A DNA stretch of 64,000 nucleotides from Alentia gelatinosa (lineage: Eukaryota; Annelida; Polychaeta; Phyllodocida; Polynoidae). The position numbers and the translations under genes are program-made. Location: contig OX465588.1 of assembly GCA_950022655.1 (NCBI GenBank), positions 24,724,527-24,788,526 of the forward strand, written 5' to 3'. Positions 32,720 to 44,823 of the stretch are shown one piece after another. The number at the start of each line of letters is the position of its first letter. Position 1 is the stretch's first letter. A model generated the notes under the pieces. The model had not been told where the DNA came from, did not search any database, and saw only the letters and a program-made list of their open reading frames with translations.

Positions 32720-35700
32720 GAAACAGAGTTTCATTTTAGGTAGCGTCAACAAACTGATTATGGAAATATATCTGTTCAAATATATACACAAAGGCTGCGC
32801 TGCATCTAATACCACACCACAGGCTACCTCATCTGTAACTCATCAAATGGGATGCAAATGCTGAGCTCATGGACTTGCAAGTCCCTACTACTCCGTATAA
32901 AACGTTATGTAACGGCAACACAGTTGGTTTGCCAATTTTTAAACAGATTTACTTTCAGAGTTTGTTTACACTCTCTTTTCAAGTGACAAAGCACTTTGCA
33001 TATGACCATATATGGCAAAATCTGTTTCTGTGTATTGCCTGTTCTAGGTGGACTTCCTTGGTCAGGAGGCTCACCATCTTGGGGTTCTATGCGTAGGTGA
33101 AGTAAGAGTGTCAGAAGATTTGATACATATTTTATCTATGCAATGGGATGTTATATGATAACCTGTGTGATACATTTTGTGGTAAGTATTCCACAAGGAT
33201 ATGCACAACAAATCGACATGAAAATTACGCCATATGCCATGGACTTGTCATAAGAGGCTTAAATATGGAATGTCCAGGAATAAGTCCATTGCCATCCTAA
33301 ACTAACCCTATTGCTATGGCCTTTGACAGGAAATAATTGAAATTTCATGTCATGAAATATTACTGTGTTGGGTTATAAAAGGTAAATATAAATAGATATG
33401 GTGTTGGAGATTGAGGTTGTAGGCGACAGTCTGGCGGCCAACGCGTGGCAGCATATGGGTGGTCGATGAGAAAACGAGGTACATCTGACACGTTATTTTG
33501 TAAATGTTTATCTACAATAGTAAACTAGACCAAAATGGGTCGATCTACTTTTTTGCACTTGATCTCAACTAGCGATAAGCCACGCCTATTCCCACACATG
33601 CGTTCTTTCATGCGAACATAGCCTATATCTATTCAGGGTGCATCAGAAGAAATAGGCTATCTTTATACGCTATAAATATGAGTAACATTTTCGTACGATT
33701 TATGAATTGTGTTCGATAATTAGGGTGCCGGATTTTAAATCACTTGAGACAATCCTGCAGGCCACCCTCCAAGCTTCTATGTCCATCTGAGTTCAGAACT
33801 GCAGGTGATTATTCGGGGTCTAGTGGAAATGAGCTATTATTATTGACACATACAAAAGAAACACGACTGAGAAGTCCTATACAATGTGACAATATAATCG
33901 AATCTCTAATGTATGTCAATAATTTGAACCTCGAGTACCCAATACTTACGGCCCTGCAATGGAGACAGCCATGAAAAGAAAGATTTGTTAGTGTCCCACT
34001 TTGACTAAGTATCTTCTTCAGCTCTCTGGCAGATGGCGCCAGCACCGGTTCACTGTGACCGTTATCTTATCGCCTAATGCCAAAACGAGATGACCTTGAG
34101 AATGCCGCACTACGAAATGTATCATTGTAGTGGCGTCAGAGGTGTGAAGGTTTACGTCTGTGTGAGAAGAGGTACTGATACTTATTATGCACTATTATCA
34201 ATTATCAGTATCTTAACCCACATTCAGCTAAATAATGTTTAGTTCCGTGCTTCACGTTTTTACTGTTTGATACTTTGTAAATCCGAACAACCACTCATGT
34301 ATGAGGGAATGAATAGCTTGAGGTTTAGAAAGTGGATACGTTTGCCATTCCCATTGATTATTCTACTTTGTCTGATCAAATTTTATTTAAAGAGGATTAC
34401 ATAGAGAAAAATAATCCTCTTCTATTCGTATCTTTTGATCATAGTCTTTAGAACTGTTGCTGTAATAATGTTCATTATGAATAGCTTGGGAAAACTGTAT
34501 GAGTTATGTATCGAGGCTGACGTTTTCGTCCCAAACTGACGTTTTCTTACCAGGCTGACGTTTTCGTCTCAGGCTGACCACATGATATATATCGTGATAT
34601 ATCGCTCGATAAAGCAAAACACGGACACACCAACTCAGATCAATTATCGCAAATAACTCAGAAAACTATTTTAAAGATTGAAAATATTGTAAAAGGACAG
34701 GCACACATGCTGTCGAAACTTGCAAAATATAAACACACTACATCGATGCGGCTATGACATTACGGTGATATTGTTGCATAGCAACCAGCATAGTTGCTAT
34801 GAAACAGGCGGGAAACGGGCGGGATGAAAACATAGCGTTGACGGTTACTCGATAAGGGTGGCCATGGCATCTTGGATTAGTGCAGTTAAAGAAATCTTCT
34901 TTTTGTCGATATTTGGAGGTATATATCTATGCTAGGATGGTATTTTATGTGACAGTGATAATAAAATATTGTGCATTATGAACAATAATATAAGAAGGGT
35001 AAACACAATGTAAATGGCATAGGTTAGATTTAATCTCATATTACGTCTTGTATGAAAACGGTTTTTTTAAATAAAGAATGCTATACCAATCAGAGATTCA
35101 CTTAATCAAGGTAATGGAACGTAAAATAATGTTGTTTCCAATTTAAGTGAAAGTCAACAAGGAAATGTATATGTAAAAAATGATGGAAATAAAACAAAAA
35201 CTTTAAAATATTGAGAAGATATTCTGGTCTTGAATTTAATTTAGGTGCATATGCGCCCAAGTCTGGCTTTCTCATATGTAATCTGAGACGGAGTCATGAT
35301 AAGTCCCAGACAGAAACAGTCTCTGAAAAGGGCATCAGCTTGGGAACAGCGACGGAAGTTTACGAAAGTTTGGTGTCCCCCGCATTGTAGCTTTGAAATG
35401 GCTTAAACATCAAAATAACCTGTTATTACAATATAATGAGCTTACATGGTAAGATATCAACAACTACATCTCCTTATGAATCACTTTATTCATTCATTTA
35501 GTTTCGTGGGGGTTAAGAACACCCACGCCTGAATTATCGTATCTAAAACTAATCCCTTTTCTGTACCGAGTTATTTTTGCATCACGATACTTTTAGCAGT
35601 GGACAGATAACCCTTCACACAGTCCTATACTAGGTTGTGAATGCATATTGAACGTTGAAAATATAACGCATATATAATTCTGCAAAATAAATAGATCGTA

Positions 35701-36270
35701 AAGGACTGACAAAAGTGCAAGTATTCAGTTTTGTTCAATATGGTATTTTCAAATAGTATCCCTAATACCTCGGAAATTTAGACACTATGTTTAATGAATT
35801 CTTTGTCGAATAAATATCAATTTCTTAATCAAACGTCATTTGATTAGGGTGACCCTTAGTAGATGTTTTAAAACAAGAAGTGTCAATATTATGACCGCCT
35901 TATATCTTACATAATATCTATCGTACAGTATGGACTGAATGTTAGTTTCGAGATAGGCGCACTGAATAGTCACATTCATGTTGACCCTCCTGTAGATGAG
36001 AAGACAACTCTCGGTAAAAAAAAGGCACTCACAGAGATAAAGGAAACCTAGCGATTTTACTTCATTTGTTTCGTAAATAAAAGATTAATTACCTGCAATA
36101 TCCTCATATTTCACACAGGAGGGGTGGTGAGGATGATCCAGACACATTAAATTCATTAATAGTTTTGATTCCTATTAACCGAGGTAACGGCAAAATTCCT
36201 GCATTAACAATGGAGTGAATAACAAAAGCGTGTAACCGTCGTCCCTACCGTGAATCCGACAGTTAAGTAC
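32720..36270. other. Noncoding
   Basis: No gene recognised. It includes a 19-bp tandem repeat at 34513-34579. Confidence 0.35.
34513..34579. repeat. 19-bp tandem repeat, about 3.5 copies
   Basis: Unit GGCTGACGTTTTCGTCYCA, with a middle copy diverged to AACTGACGTTTTCTTACCA. Confidence 0.8.
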
Positions 36271-36288
36271 TAAAGAAGAAACCAACAA

Positions 36289-36560
36289 GTTTTGGTCAAG
36301 GTTGTCGTTCTCCACGAGTTTGATGCGGAGTGATATGAACGAGCCGACAGCCGAGTGAATATCACATGGCATTCAAACGAGTTGGAGAACAACTTCTTTG
36401 ACCAAAACGAGTTGCTTTCTGTATCTATCTCACCCCTGTACACACTAAAAGAATGGACAACACACAGGATATAGACCATGGAGCACGGACTGCAATCCTT
36501 GTAGGGGCATGGAGAACGAGTTCCCAGAGTTAAGCCAATGGACATTTATTCCAGGGGTGA
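36289..36560 (-). repeat. Hairpin-family element, copy B
   Basis: Arms of about 50 bp (TTTTGGTCAAGGTTGTCGTT ... mirrored AACAACTTCTTTGACCAAAA) flank an apex with CGAGCCGACAGCCGAGTGA. The shoulder toward 36560 (TATCTCACCCCTGGAATAAA, GGCTTAACTCTGGGAACTCG when reversed) is the one found in the 18- and 52-kb copies. Sequence is more diverged than between those two. Confidence 0.72.
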
Positions 36561-36798
36561 GATAAACTGCTAAATTACATTAGGTGACATCTGAGAACAT
36601 TGCATGTTCACAAATGTCACCGTTATGCAGTAGCTTACAAGTACATCAAAATGAAAATATATACACATAATGGAGTCAATCTTTTTACAGCAACCAATAA
36701 ACAAAATTCCCCTCCAGAACCTCACCGTGTAGCATTGCACCCAACGCACGACGCTCATAGTCGACGCAGTAACCGCATATAAATGGACATTATGTCGG

Positions 36799-37140
36799 TT
36801 GTTAACCAATAAGCCAACATCACAGACAACTGCAATAAGCAAGTGCGATTGTAAGAAATGCAATAACATGCGTAGTTATAACATTATAGCCACTATCCTG
36901 GATTGCAGTGAGCTTACAAATACCCGGCTTTTGGTGAACTACCAATTTTCAGCAGGAAAGGAACACTCTTTTGAAGTAGCTGCTGCAGTCTTGACAACCC
37001 ATGACCCAATATCCTCTTCTGGGATTAGATTTTCCTGTCAGCTTTATAGTAAATCTGAAATCGAAAACAAAGAGTATTCATTCACCCGACCAACCACATC
37101 AAAGAATGTCCCCATAGAGATTATCATTAAATACACTTAG
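36799..37140 (+). other. Unassigned 113-codon open frame
   Basis: An open frame with four cysteines near its start (CDCKKCNN... then DCSEL) and a hydrophilic remainder ending IPIEIIIKYT-like (NVPIEIIIKYT). No splice context, family match or neighbour supports it. Its length is unusual for this AT-rich region, so it is recorded, but it may be chance or a repeat remnant. Confidence 0.15.
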
Positions 37141-38487
37141 AGGTATACACCTGGCGAGATAGGTTGCATATATGGAAGGGGAACAGGGTGAGGAGCAAGT
37201 CTTTGGTTATACCAAAGACTTCCATTTTAGCTCAAATACAAGTGGATACTATACAATGGTGACATCTACCCAAATTGTCTTGTGAGAGGGGTTTACTGGT
37301 GAAGTAGGTGCATACATGTTGAATTAAGGGTCAATGAAGGTTAAATGAGCTACCAGGTTGACGGCAAATACGAATACATCAAACGTTTATGCAAAAAAAG
37401 GCTGAACTTTGAAATTTGATTTTTCTTTCTCATTTTGATGATAATTTATTGAATCGCGTGTATTATACTAACTCTAAAGAATACTAGAATTAATATAGAG
37501 GTTGAGAAAAAATAAATGTTGATACATGCAATAAAAAATGATCAAATTGAATACAGGAATCAAAATCAAATGAATATGATATCAAAATACTTCTAATAAT
37601 CTGTGGCATATTACTGAATATATACATCGAGCTTGATCCTAATTACGCCATTACAGGTGAGCGTGATTGTTTTTAATGTTTTCCCCCTGGTACAGGTCTT
37701 TAGGTCAGATGCAATGAGAGGGTACATTGATAAAATGCCTCTTATATATCGTACTACATATGATACTCTGAAGGACTCCACAGTTCTCTGATAATGCCGT
37801 TAAACCAATGGATTTGATAGTATCTTAACAGAGTTATCTATCCGAATAACTTTAGATAGTACTATCCAACACTATGACACTTCAGCCACACTTATATTGT
37901 AAATTTGTCAAAGGTCAAGGAAGATGATACTGCATGGGCTAAAAGATTATACATTTTGCATCATTCATTTAACCTCTGAGTGTATCGCCAGTCAGCTAGC
38001 AATTTCCGAAAAGCTAAGAGTAACCATATATATGTAATCTCTACATGGAGATATATTCATCTCATTTTCTCTTAATTATTGACAAAACGGTATTTTGTGC
38101 AATATTTATTTTGTACTTTTCCGACGGTGGTATAAGAAAATATTCTGTAATCACATGAATGTTCATTCATCAAAAAAGATGTCTCAACTCACATATCGCT
38201 CTTTTCATCTAAACTACTATCCGCCAGACCAGAGTGTTAAGCATATTTCCGATGAAAACAAAATTAAAATGATGTTTGATCATTAAGCTGAGTAGGAAAG
38301 GTTAAGACAAGTGTCTTTCCTATTTTGTCTAAACTGAATAGAGAGGGTAACTGTTCACTGTCATATACAAAATCGATGTACCGAAATCTGCAATGACCAC
38401 TGGAGCCCACTGAAAACAGGGTGACTACACCCTAGAGGAACCTCCAGTATAAATTTTTAAAAACTTTAGTTTTTTTTTTAAACTGAC

Positions 38488-41400
38488 CGTCGTCCAGGCC
38501 GCTGTCTCCGGTGAGAATCAGGTAGAGGTGAGGATACGAGTCACCGATAGTGTCAATGACGGAGTCTACTGCTGACGGCGGCTTCAGTTCCAGTATGTCA
38601 AGTAAACACTCCGTACGTTGTTCTGTGTCCCCTGCTTCACGGATCTATACATGAGGACAAATCGTCACATCAAGTATTATTATATAGCTTCAGGAATTAT
38701 TAATGAAAAGAAACAACCTCGGGGCATTCTCTTCGTAGATCTTTTGTGGCACTTGTGCCTACTAATCTCTGCCTCAACCCAGTGACGTCACATAGAGAAA
38801 CTGCATTTCGGGTTATAAAAAGAGTAACTGTCAAGCGTTATGAAGCTCAAACAACTCATATACTATAAGTTGTGAAATATTGAAATTGTTAAATGAACTT
38901 CACAAACAATATTAAGCTGTTTCTTTTTCAGCTTTAACCCACTGTATTATGTTGATTAGTCTACCCCTTCAAATGAGCATGTGTTATGTTGACACACAAA
39001 ACCCTACATCAGATCAGGTCCTCTCCTTCTTTCAAGTTCAACACAAAATACTCCCCAAAACGGGGATTTAGGATATTTGAAAAACGTTCGCATGGGATAG
39101 ACTTCGCTCCGAAAAGGGCAGGTCGGTACAGAGATACAAGCAGGGCAGGAAGGATCTATGCTGGGAGAGTGACCTCAGGGATTAAACGTCACATCAAAAT
39201 TTGATTTATTCATTTATCTCTGCTTTCTGGAATGATGAGAGATTGTGTACACGTACGTTTACATGTTTACAAGGGCGTTTACGCTGAGAATAGTCAATTT
39301 CCCCTGATAAGCTTCCGGCAGTGTCTTTAGCTGGCGACAACACCGCAAGATAGTCTTTCGTAAGGCTACCGTCCTGAACAGTCAGGTCCATACACATTAA
39401 GACTCTAGAAGGCAAACTTATCGATATGGAAAGTGGATGTGCGAAGCAGTCATCTTATGGGTTTCATTCTGGTAAATAAATTGATACCTTAATTTTTGGA
39501 CCATGCATAGAAGGAAAATGAATTACATATGAATATGGCTAATGGAGACATACTGGATGAATAATTCTAGTTATGGGATGTTTCACCAGCCGTATCAGAT
39601 AGGATTATAAGCTGAGATATGACCCGCCGTAGGCTTTACCCAATACAGCCGGACATAGAACTGGGACCTGTTTCAGTAGTCTCGTGACATTAGGCCTAGA
39701 CAGACATCAACAGCGGCACCAACAGTGCAAGCAACAGCGGAAAAAGACTAGCAAATATCAGAAAACTGTGTGTGTCATTGATTGCAATCTTGTGATCTGT
39801 CCGTATGGTGTCACAGACGCCATCTAGACATGTCACGAAACTACTGAAACAGGCCCCAGGTCCCAACATACTTGATGTCCGATGGTGCATCCTCTAATGT
39901 TTGATACAGGCGAATTCCTGTGGGGACCCCCGGGACTTACCTCTTTGAAATCTTTCTCGTTGATCACCTGCTTTTCTAGTAGATCTGGAGCTATTTTCAT
40001 GGAGTCAACCTCCTCGATCAGGTAAGTCCTTGCACGTCGCAAATTTGCCCATTCGTCGGCATCATCATAGCCTAGGACGTCACAAAACGGTACGTGCAGA
40101 GTAAGCAGCTGCCACAGGACCAATGGTCAAATATGCACCGCCTACCTTGTAAATCTCACATCTATACATCTATACATCGCAGTAATTACTTACTATGTAA
40201 TTTGTATAATTGTGGAAATGATAGAGTTGATTTGATAATATCCGGATAGGATCAGGCCGGTTGAAGGCCAAATGTATATTTGAACTGATGCCTAATAAAA
40301 ACAACAAAATCTTAATATACTGATTCAGTAAACATATTTCCTTTTTCTAAATGATATTCGTCTTTATAACATAACAACAAACACTATAATGAACTAATTT
40401 TTTCGAACAGCGCAAGCTGACGAGAGGATTTGAACCAACTATAATGAACTAGATAGATTTTTCAGTTAAACAGAATGCATTCCGATATCACCCCAAATCT
40501 CGAATATCAACTTTCTTACCCCTCGTTCTATAGAAGTCCTACATTGTCATGATGTAGCCCTTTTAGGATAGTGACACATATTCCGATCGAATTCGGTTTA
40601 ATGAAAGATTTAGAATCATTGCTTGAGCTATTTGCACATCTAAATGAAACTTATCCATAATATCTCCTAACATGATAAATGAGGTTGCAAGGAATTTTAG
40701 TAGCACTGAATTTACGAGTAGAGATGATAGAGTTTAGATTTGTGTGATTTATATATTCAGTGTACTACAATTACAAGATAGAATGCTCTAGTGGTAAGTA
40801 ACTTCGATACTCACTTCCTAAGTGTTCGACATCTAGAAAGGTAATAAAAATGCATTGAAAATAACAAAAAAACCTGCAAAGTGCACTAAAAATGCAGCAA
40901 ACCTTAAACGTCAGACTGCACTATATCAATTTCTACATCAATTCTTCTTAGATCATATATATATGATCTAAGAAGAATTGTTGTAGAAAATATTAGATTG
41001 CAAAGAGGTGTTTTATTGGTCACTTTGGTGCTATTTTACATCACTTGAGATTATATTATCTACGAAGTCGTACATTACATGTGTTCATTATATCATAACA
41101 TATATTTCACTGAGGTCATAGGAATATATAAAATATCAAACTCCCGGGAATTTATAAATCTTTATAACAAATTCTGTCAGACGACATCGATCTACAATTT
41201 CCAAAACTATCCGAACTGGTTTTGCTCCAGTTGCAGGGTCATCGAGAACTTTTAATCATTTTGAAATAATCCAAAATCAAGATAAAAAGATTACCCAAAT
41301 AAAAATGTTAATAATATATGAAAAAGATTTGATCTAGTGAAAATGACAGGTACGACTGTGTATCTAATCGAACATAAATCTAGACTAAATTATTTGAAAG

Positions 41401-41760
41401 TGACGTTAGTATATTTCCAATCCACGATTTAAAAAAGAAATTTTAAGGGAAAGAAATCAAACTTTTTGACCAAGACTAACCGTCGCTGTGTTCGAAGCCT
41501 GTCAGCTGCAGATAGAGATGTGTGTATTTGTCGGCTAACGCGTCGGCGAACACGTCGAACGCCTCTGTCTTCATCTTCTCGAGCAGGTCGAGCAGCAAAG
41601 AGACCCGTTTACGCCGAGCGCTCTCCGCCATCACTTTGGACTCGTCTCGCCCGCTGAGATATCCCGACGTGCGCAACGCCGGAAGCACGTCACCCACGTC
41701 AAGAGCTCGGAGCAGCTCTGGACGCGCCCGGCACAGCATCTCCTTCTGTTTGGTCTTCAT
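38488..41760 (-). CDS. Tandem-CARD protein, first three coding exons (3' end not found)
   Basis: Minus-strand exons 41760-41481, 40071-39941 and 38644-38488 join in phase (phase 1, then 0) into 189 residues. Exon 1 starts MKTKQKEMLCRARPELLRAL and encodes one whole CARD: Leu/Arg-rich helices, SGYLSGRDESKVM at the helix 2-3 turn, LLLDLLEKMKTEAFDVFADA, and a final YTHLYLQLTG. Exons 2 and 3 split a second CARD (WANLRRARTYLIEEV...VINEKDFKE | IREAGDTEQRTECLLDIL...YPHLYLILTG). CARDs pair with other CARDs in apoptosis and innate-immune signalling; tandem N-terminal CARDs occur in RIG-I-like receptors, NOD2 and various invertebrate proteins. Splice sites: gttagt, cctag, gtaagt, gtatag, gtcagt. Exons 1 and 3 end at equivalent positions in the same phase, a sign of duplication. 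What follows the CARDs is not seen, so the effector class is unknown. The upstream GTG in frame is not preferred as start. Confidence 0.82.
39664..39856. repeat. CCTGTTTCAGTAGTCTCGTGAC MITE, second copy
   Basis: Inverted ends GGGACCTGTTTCAGTAGTC and mirrored ACTACTGAAACAGGCCCC. It shares GCGGCACCAACAGTGCAAG and GCCATCTAGACATGTCAC with the 21-kb copy. It lies in the intron between CARD exons 2 and 3. Confidence 0.82.
40931..40988. repeat. 58-bp near-perfect palindrome
   Basis: Two 29-bp arms meet without spacer at ATATATATAT; only one base pair (40938/40981) is mismatched. The arm begins TTCTACATCAATTCTTC. It sits in the first intron of the CARD gene. Confidence 0.92.
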
Positions 41761-42795
41761 TGTGAGGGAAGTCTTCACCTTGATTATCCACCAAATACAA
41801 AGTGATCATAGTAAACCTACAGGGACTCTGTATGGGCTTACCCAACGCATATTGGTATGTTGTATGCGCCGGGTCCGATAATAAAGTGCGCATATGGAAA
41901 AATAGTGTGTATAGAAAGTAGAGCATAATCAAAGGGATATTCTTCAATGCACACCTGCGCGACTTGGTGATTTTTAAATATTTTCAATTATCAGTCAAAA
42001 TTGGTTCTCTCTGATTCATTCTAATTCTAAATGAACAAATTTAATGTTTTGTCCAGTTATCCAATTTTGAGGGGTAATATAGGCCGATTTACATTTGTTT
42101 GATTTACATAGGAAATGTACTGGAAAATGTGGATTCCTTGAATTATTTCAAAAACTAGGAGAGTGACCTATAATTTTTAGAACTTTAATACATATTATTA
42201 TACATTTACTATATTCCGTGAAAGTTTGAGGAATGTGACATGGGTTTTACTATTTGAAAATTTCTAGATATCTTATTATCAATCTCTGAATCAATAACTA
42301 GCGCGTTGACCCCCGATTTTTGAATTATCAATGTATTCTATTACACTTTGAGATCCTTATATTTAAATTTCAGGTACAAATGATATGGGTTTTACTTTTC
42401 AGGCCAAATTGTCTAATATGCCTTTAAAGAGAATTAAAATTGGCATGCCACCAATCAGATAAAGGTGGATGATATATATAGATATGAAATATACTGGTTT
42501 CAGATACAAGTGGCCGTATGATCCGAGGAGTTGACGCGTAGTAATATCTAAGCGCATTTGTGTATATAGGCAGAGCAATACAGAGTCAAAGTGGAATGAT
42601 TAACAGATGAGTGCATCCTGTGTTCCACCGGTCAGTATTTGCGCTTGGGGTTTATCTGTAGGACACTGCCGAGGTGAAAATAGGGCTTACCTGGCCTGAG
42701 CACGAAATCTCTTAAAATAAGAAAAACTACTGAAATCCCCATTGAGACCAATGACGTTCAGATTCCCTCTATATATAACAAGAAACGTCACAAAA

Positions 42796-42912
42796 TTTCA
42801 TGTGAGCGTTTGTAAGGCGTGAGTTGTCTTCCTTGAATGATATATCACGAAGCAGACCTGAGTGATATCTGTAGCAGAAGACAATGAACGCCATGTAAAC
42901 ACCCATATGAAA
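42796..42912. repeat. Hairpin with the shared apex, copy C
   Basis: Arms 42796-42848 and 42862-42912 (TTTCATGTGAGCGTTTGTAA at left, mirrored GTTTACATGGCG...ATGAAA) enclose an apex ATATCACGAAGCAGACCTGA/GTGATAT. The arms differ from the other copies but the apex keeps CACGAAGC...CTGAGTG. Confidence 0.65.
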
Positions 42913-43228
42913 TTGAATGATGTTTAGATTTTATCCTACCCCATCGCATGTTTATACCATTATTTGTCATATGTGGCATATAATATGCTATTGTATAACC
43001 GTGACATATAGCCATACCATGTCAAGTCTATGGAGATTTATAGGAAGGGTAGGATAAATACCGAAGAGTCAAACAGTGATATATGTTACAGAGGGTATTC
43101 ATTGTAACTATCCTTAACCCAGTGGTAATCAAATTTACTCAAGAACACATCATTGAATTTTAGTAACCGTTCGTTTAGTTCGGCAGGTGTTTCTAATCCG
43201 TTTATCTTTGTAAGAATTCCTGAGTCCA

Positions 43229-43667
43229 GGGGCCTGTTTTTCAGACAGTGACGTCTTTATTTGTAGTGATCACAAAAGAGTGACCACTTGGGCGACCAAA
43301 CCAGTGATCATGACCAAAAAGTGTTCCTCAGACCCGGTCACTATTCAGCTGTTATGATCACTGTTGGTCCAAGGCCCATTCAAAAACAAAAGCATGTCTC
43401 ACATGTATATTACTCAACAGGAATTTGGGAATTAGATAAAACAGATATAGATAATTCATTACAGTAAATATTGTTTCATTTGATAGAGTGGAAGTTTATA
43501 AAATGGGCTAAATGGTCACAACTCTGGAACCCAAAACAGTAACCATGACAGTTTACCTCTCTAAATGGTCGCACATGTTATGACGACTTATCTCTGGAAC
43601 CCAAATGTCTCCAAACGGTCACTAACTGGTCACTATAGGAAATAGTCACGACTAAAAAACAGGCCCC
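43229..43667. repeat. Fold-back element with GGGGCCTGTTTTT ends (439 bp)
   Basis: Ends GGGGCCTGTTTTTCAGACAG and, reversed from the right, GGGGCCTGTTTTTTAGTCGTG. Several GTGATCA/TGGTCAC words occur inside. The CCTGTTT terminus links it loosely to the CCTGTTTCA MITEs. Confidence 0.7.
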
Positions 43668-44790
43668 AGATTCTATCAATTTCCATCTATATGCATGTTT
43701 CTTGAAGTGATCCTACAATTCAAGCTGATCTAGAAAGGTTTGAACATAAAGGCGCAGTTTGTTTCAAGGGGAAATCATTCTCATTCTCAGTCTTGGATTT
43801 TCACAAAATGTAAAATATCCCATTCTTATAAATTACAATTTTGCACCTGAGACATTCGTGGAATCCCACACAGTATAACATGATCTCGATGTGTGCCCGA
43901 TGTGCATGGTCGCGCTGAGTATCACCCCATCACACTAGCGGTAGATTAGTCACGGTCTGGCTCCAGTCTCCTAAACTTGACTCGATGACAACTTCCCAGT
44001 GATGCATGCGCCGGTTTACGACTCGATGGCTTAACAGTCAACGAAATGAGGTCAGAACTTGAACCGGGTGAGAGGGAACACGCCTGTGAGCTTCAACGGC
44101 GTACGCCGATGACCCGTCGACATTGAGCGGCGTACGCCTGTGACTTAGGCCGTGATTCAGCGGCGCACGTCCAAACATGCCCCAGATTCGATCGACTGGT
44201 ATAGCTGATGTTGTTGTAGGCATTTACAAAGATATGTCAATCTAGCAGTCCATTTCTGCAATTTATAGAGATGGTAAGAGAAAAGGTAGTTCTGAACCCA
44301 TAGGGATTGCCGTTTGAGGTTTTTTGAATATGTATGTATGCTACTAAAGACCGAGAATGGTATCCCCACGGACTCGGTCACTACGTTTTCTTATCATTAT
44401 ACACCTAAAGTTGGTGATAAGGCCATCTTATTCACATACTGAATCATCGATTTATAGCTTATTCACTATGTCTCAGTGAGCTCGAACAATATTTGTTCTA
44501 CACCCATAGCAGCGGGTAGTATTTCACAGACGTTCAGCCTTTAAGGTATATGATAATAGTCTTTGTAGCATTCCATTTTCTGTGTCTAGCCATTTAGCTT
44601 TGTATATATCCGTAATAACTTTATTTTTAACTGACAGCTGTAGGGCCCAACCACTACTGCATCAACCCTGTAACATCCCCCACCGCCTCTGTCACAAATC
44701 ATCAAGTTGATGTATATAATGTTACAGTACGAGGTGCTCCTTTGCCCCTTCTCTTGGAATTTATACAACTTACCCGTGTATACAAGTACC

Positions 44791-44821
<31 letters not shown>

Positions 44822-44823
44822 AC
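44791..44823. repeat. C-run and (CA)n
   Basis: A run of 17 C's runs straight into a (CA)n tract of about eight units. Confidence 0.9.

Noticed and set aside
33809..34045. Minus-strand frame as a possible CARD-gene exon
   Set aside because: The only plausible acceptor (ggtcacag) puts the required phase into a stop after about ten codons.
39206..39415. Minus-strand frame between CARD exons 2 and 3
   Set aside because: Exons 2 and 3 join directly in phase to complete a CARD; inserting this segment would break the domain.
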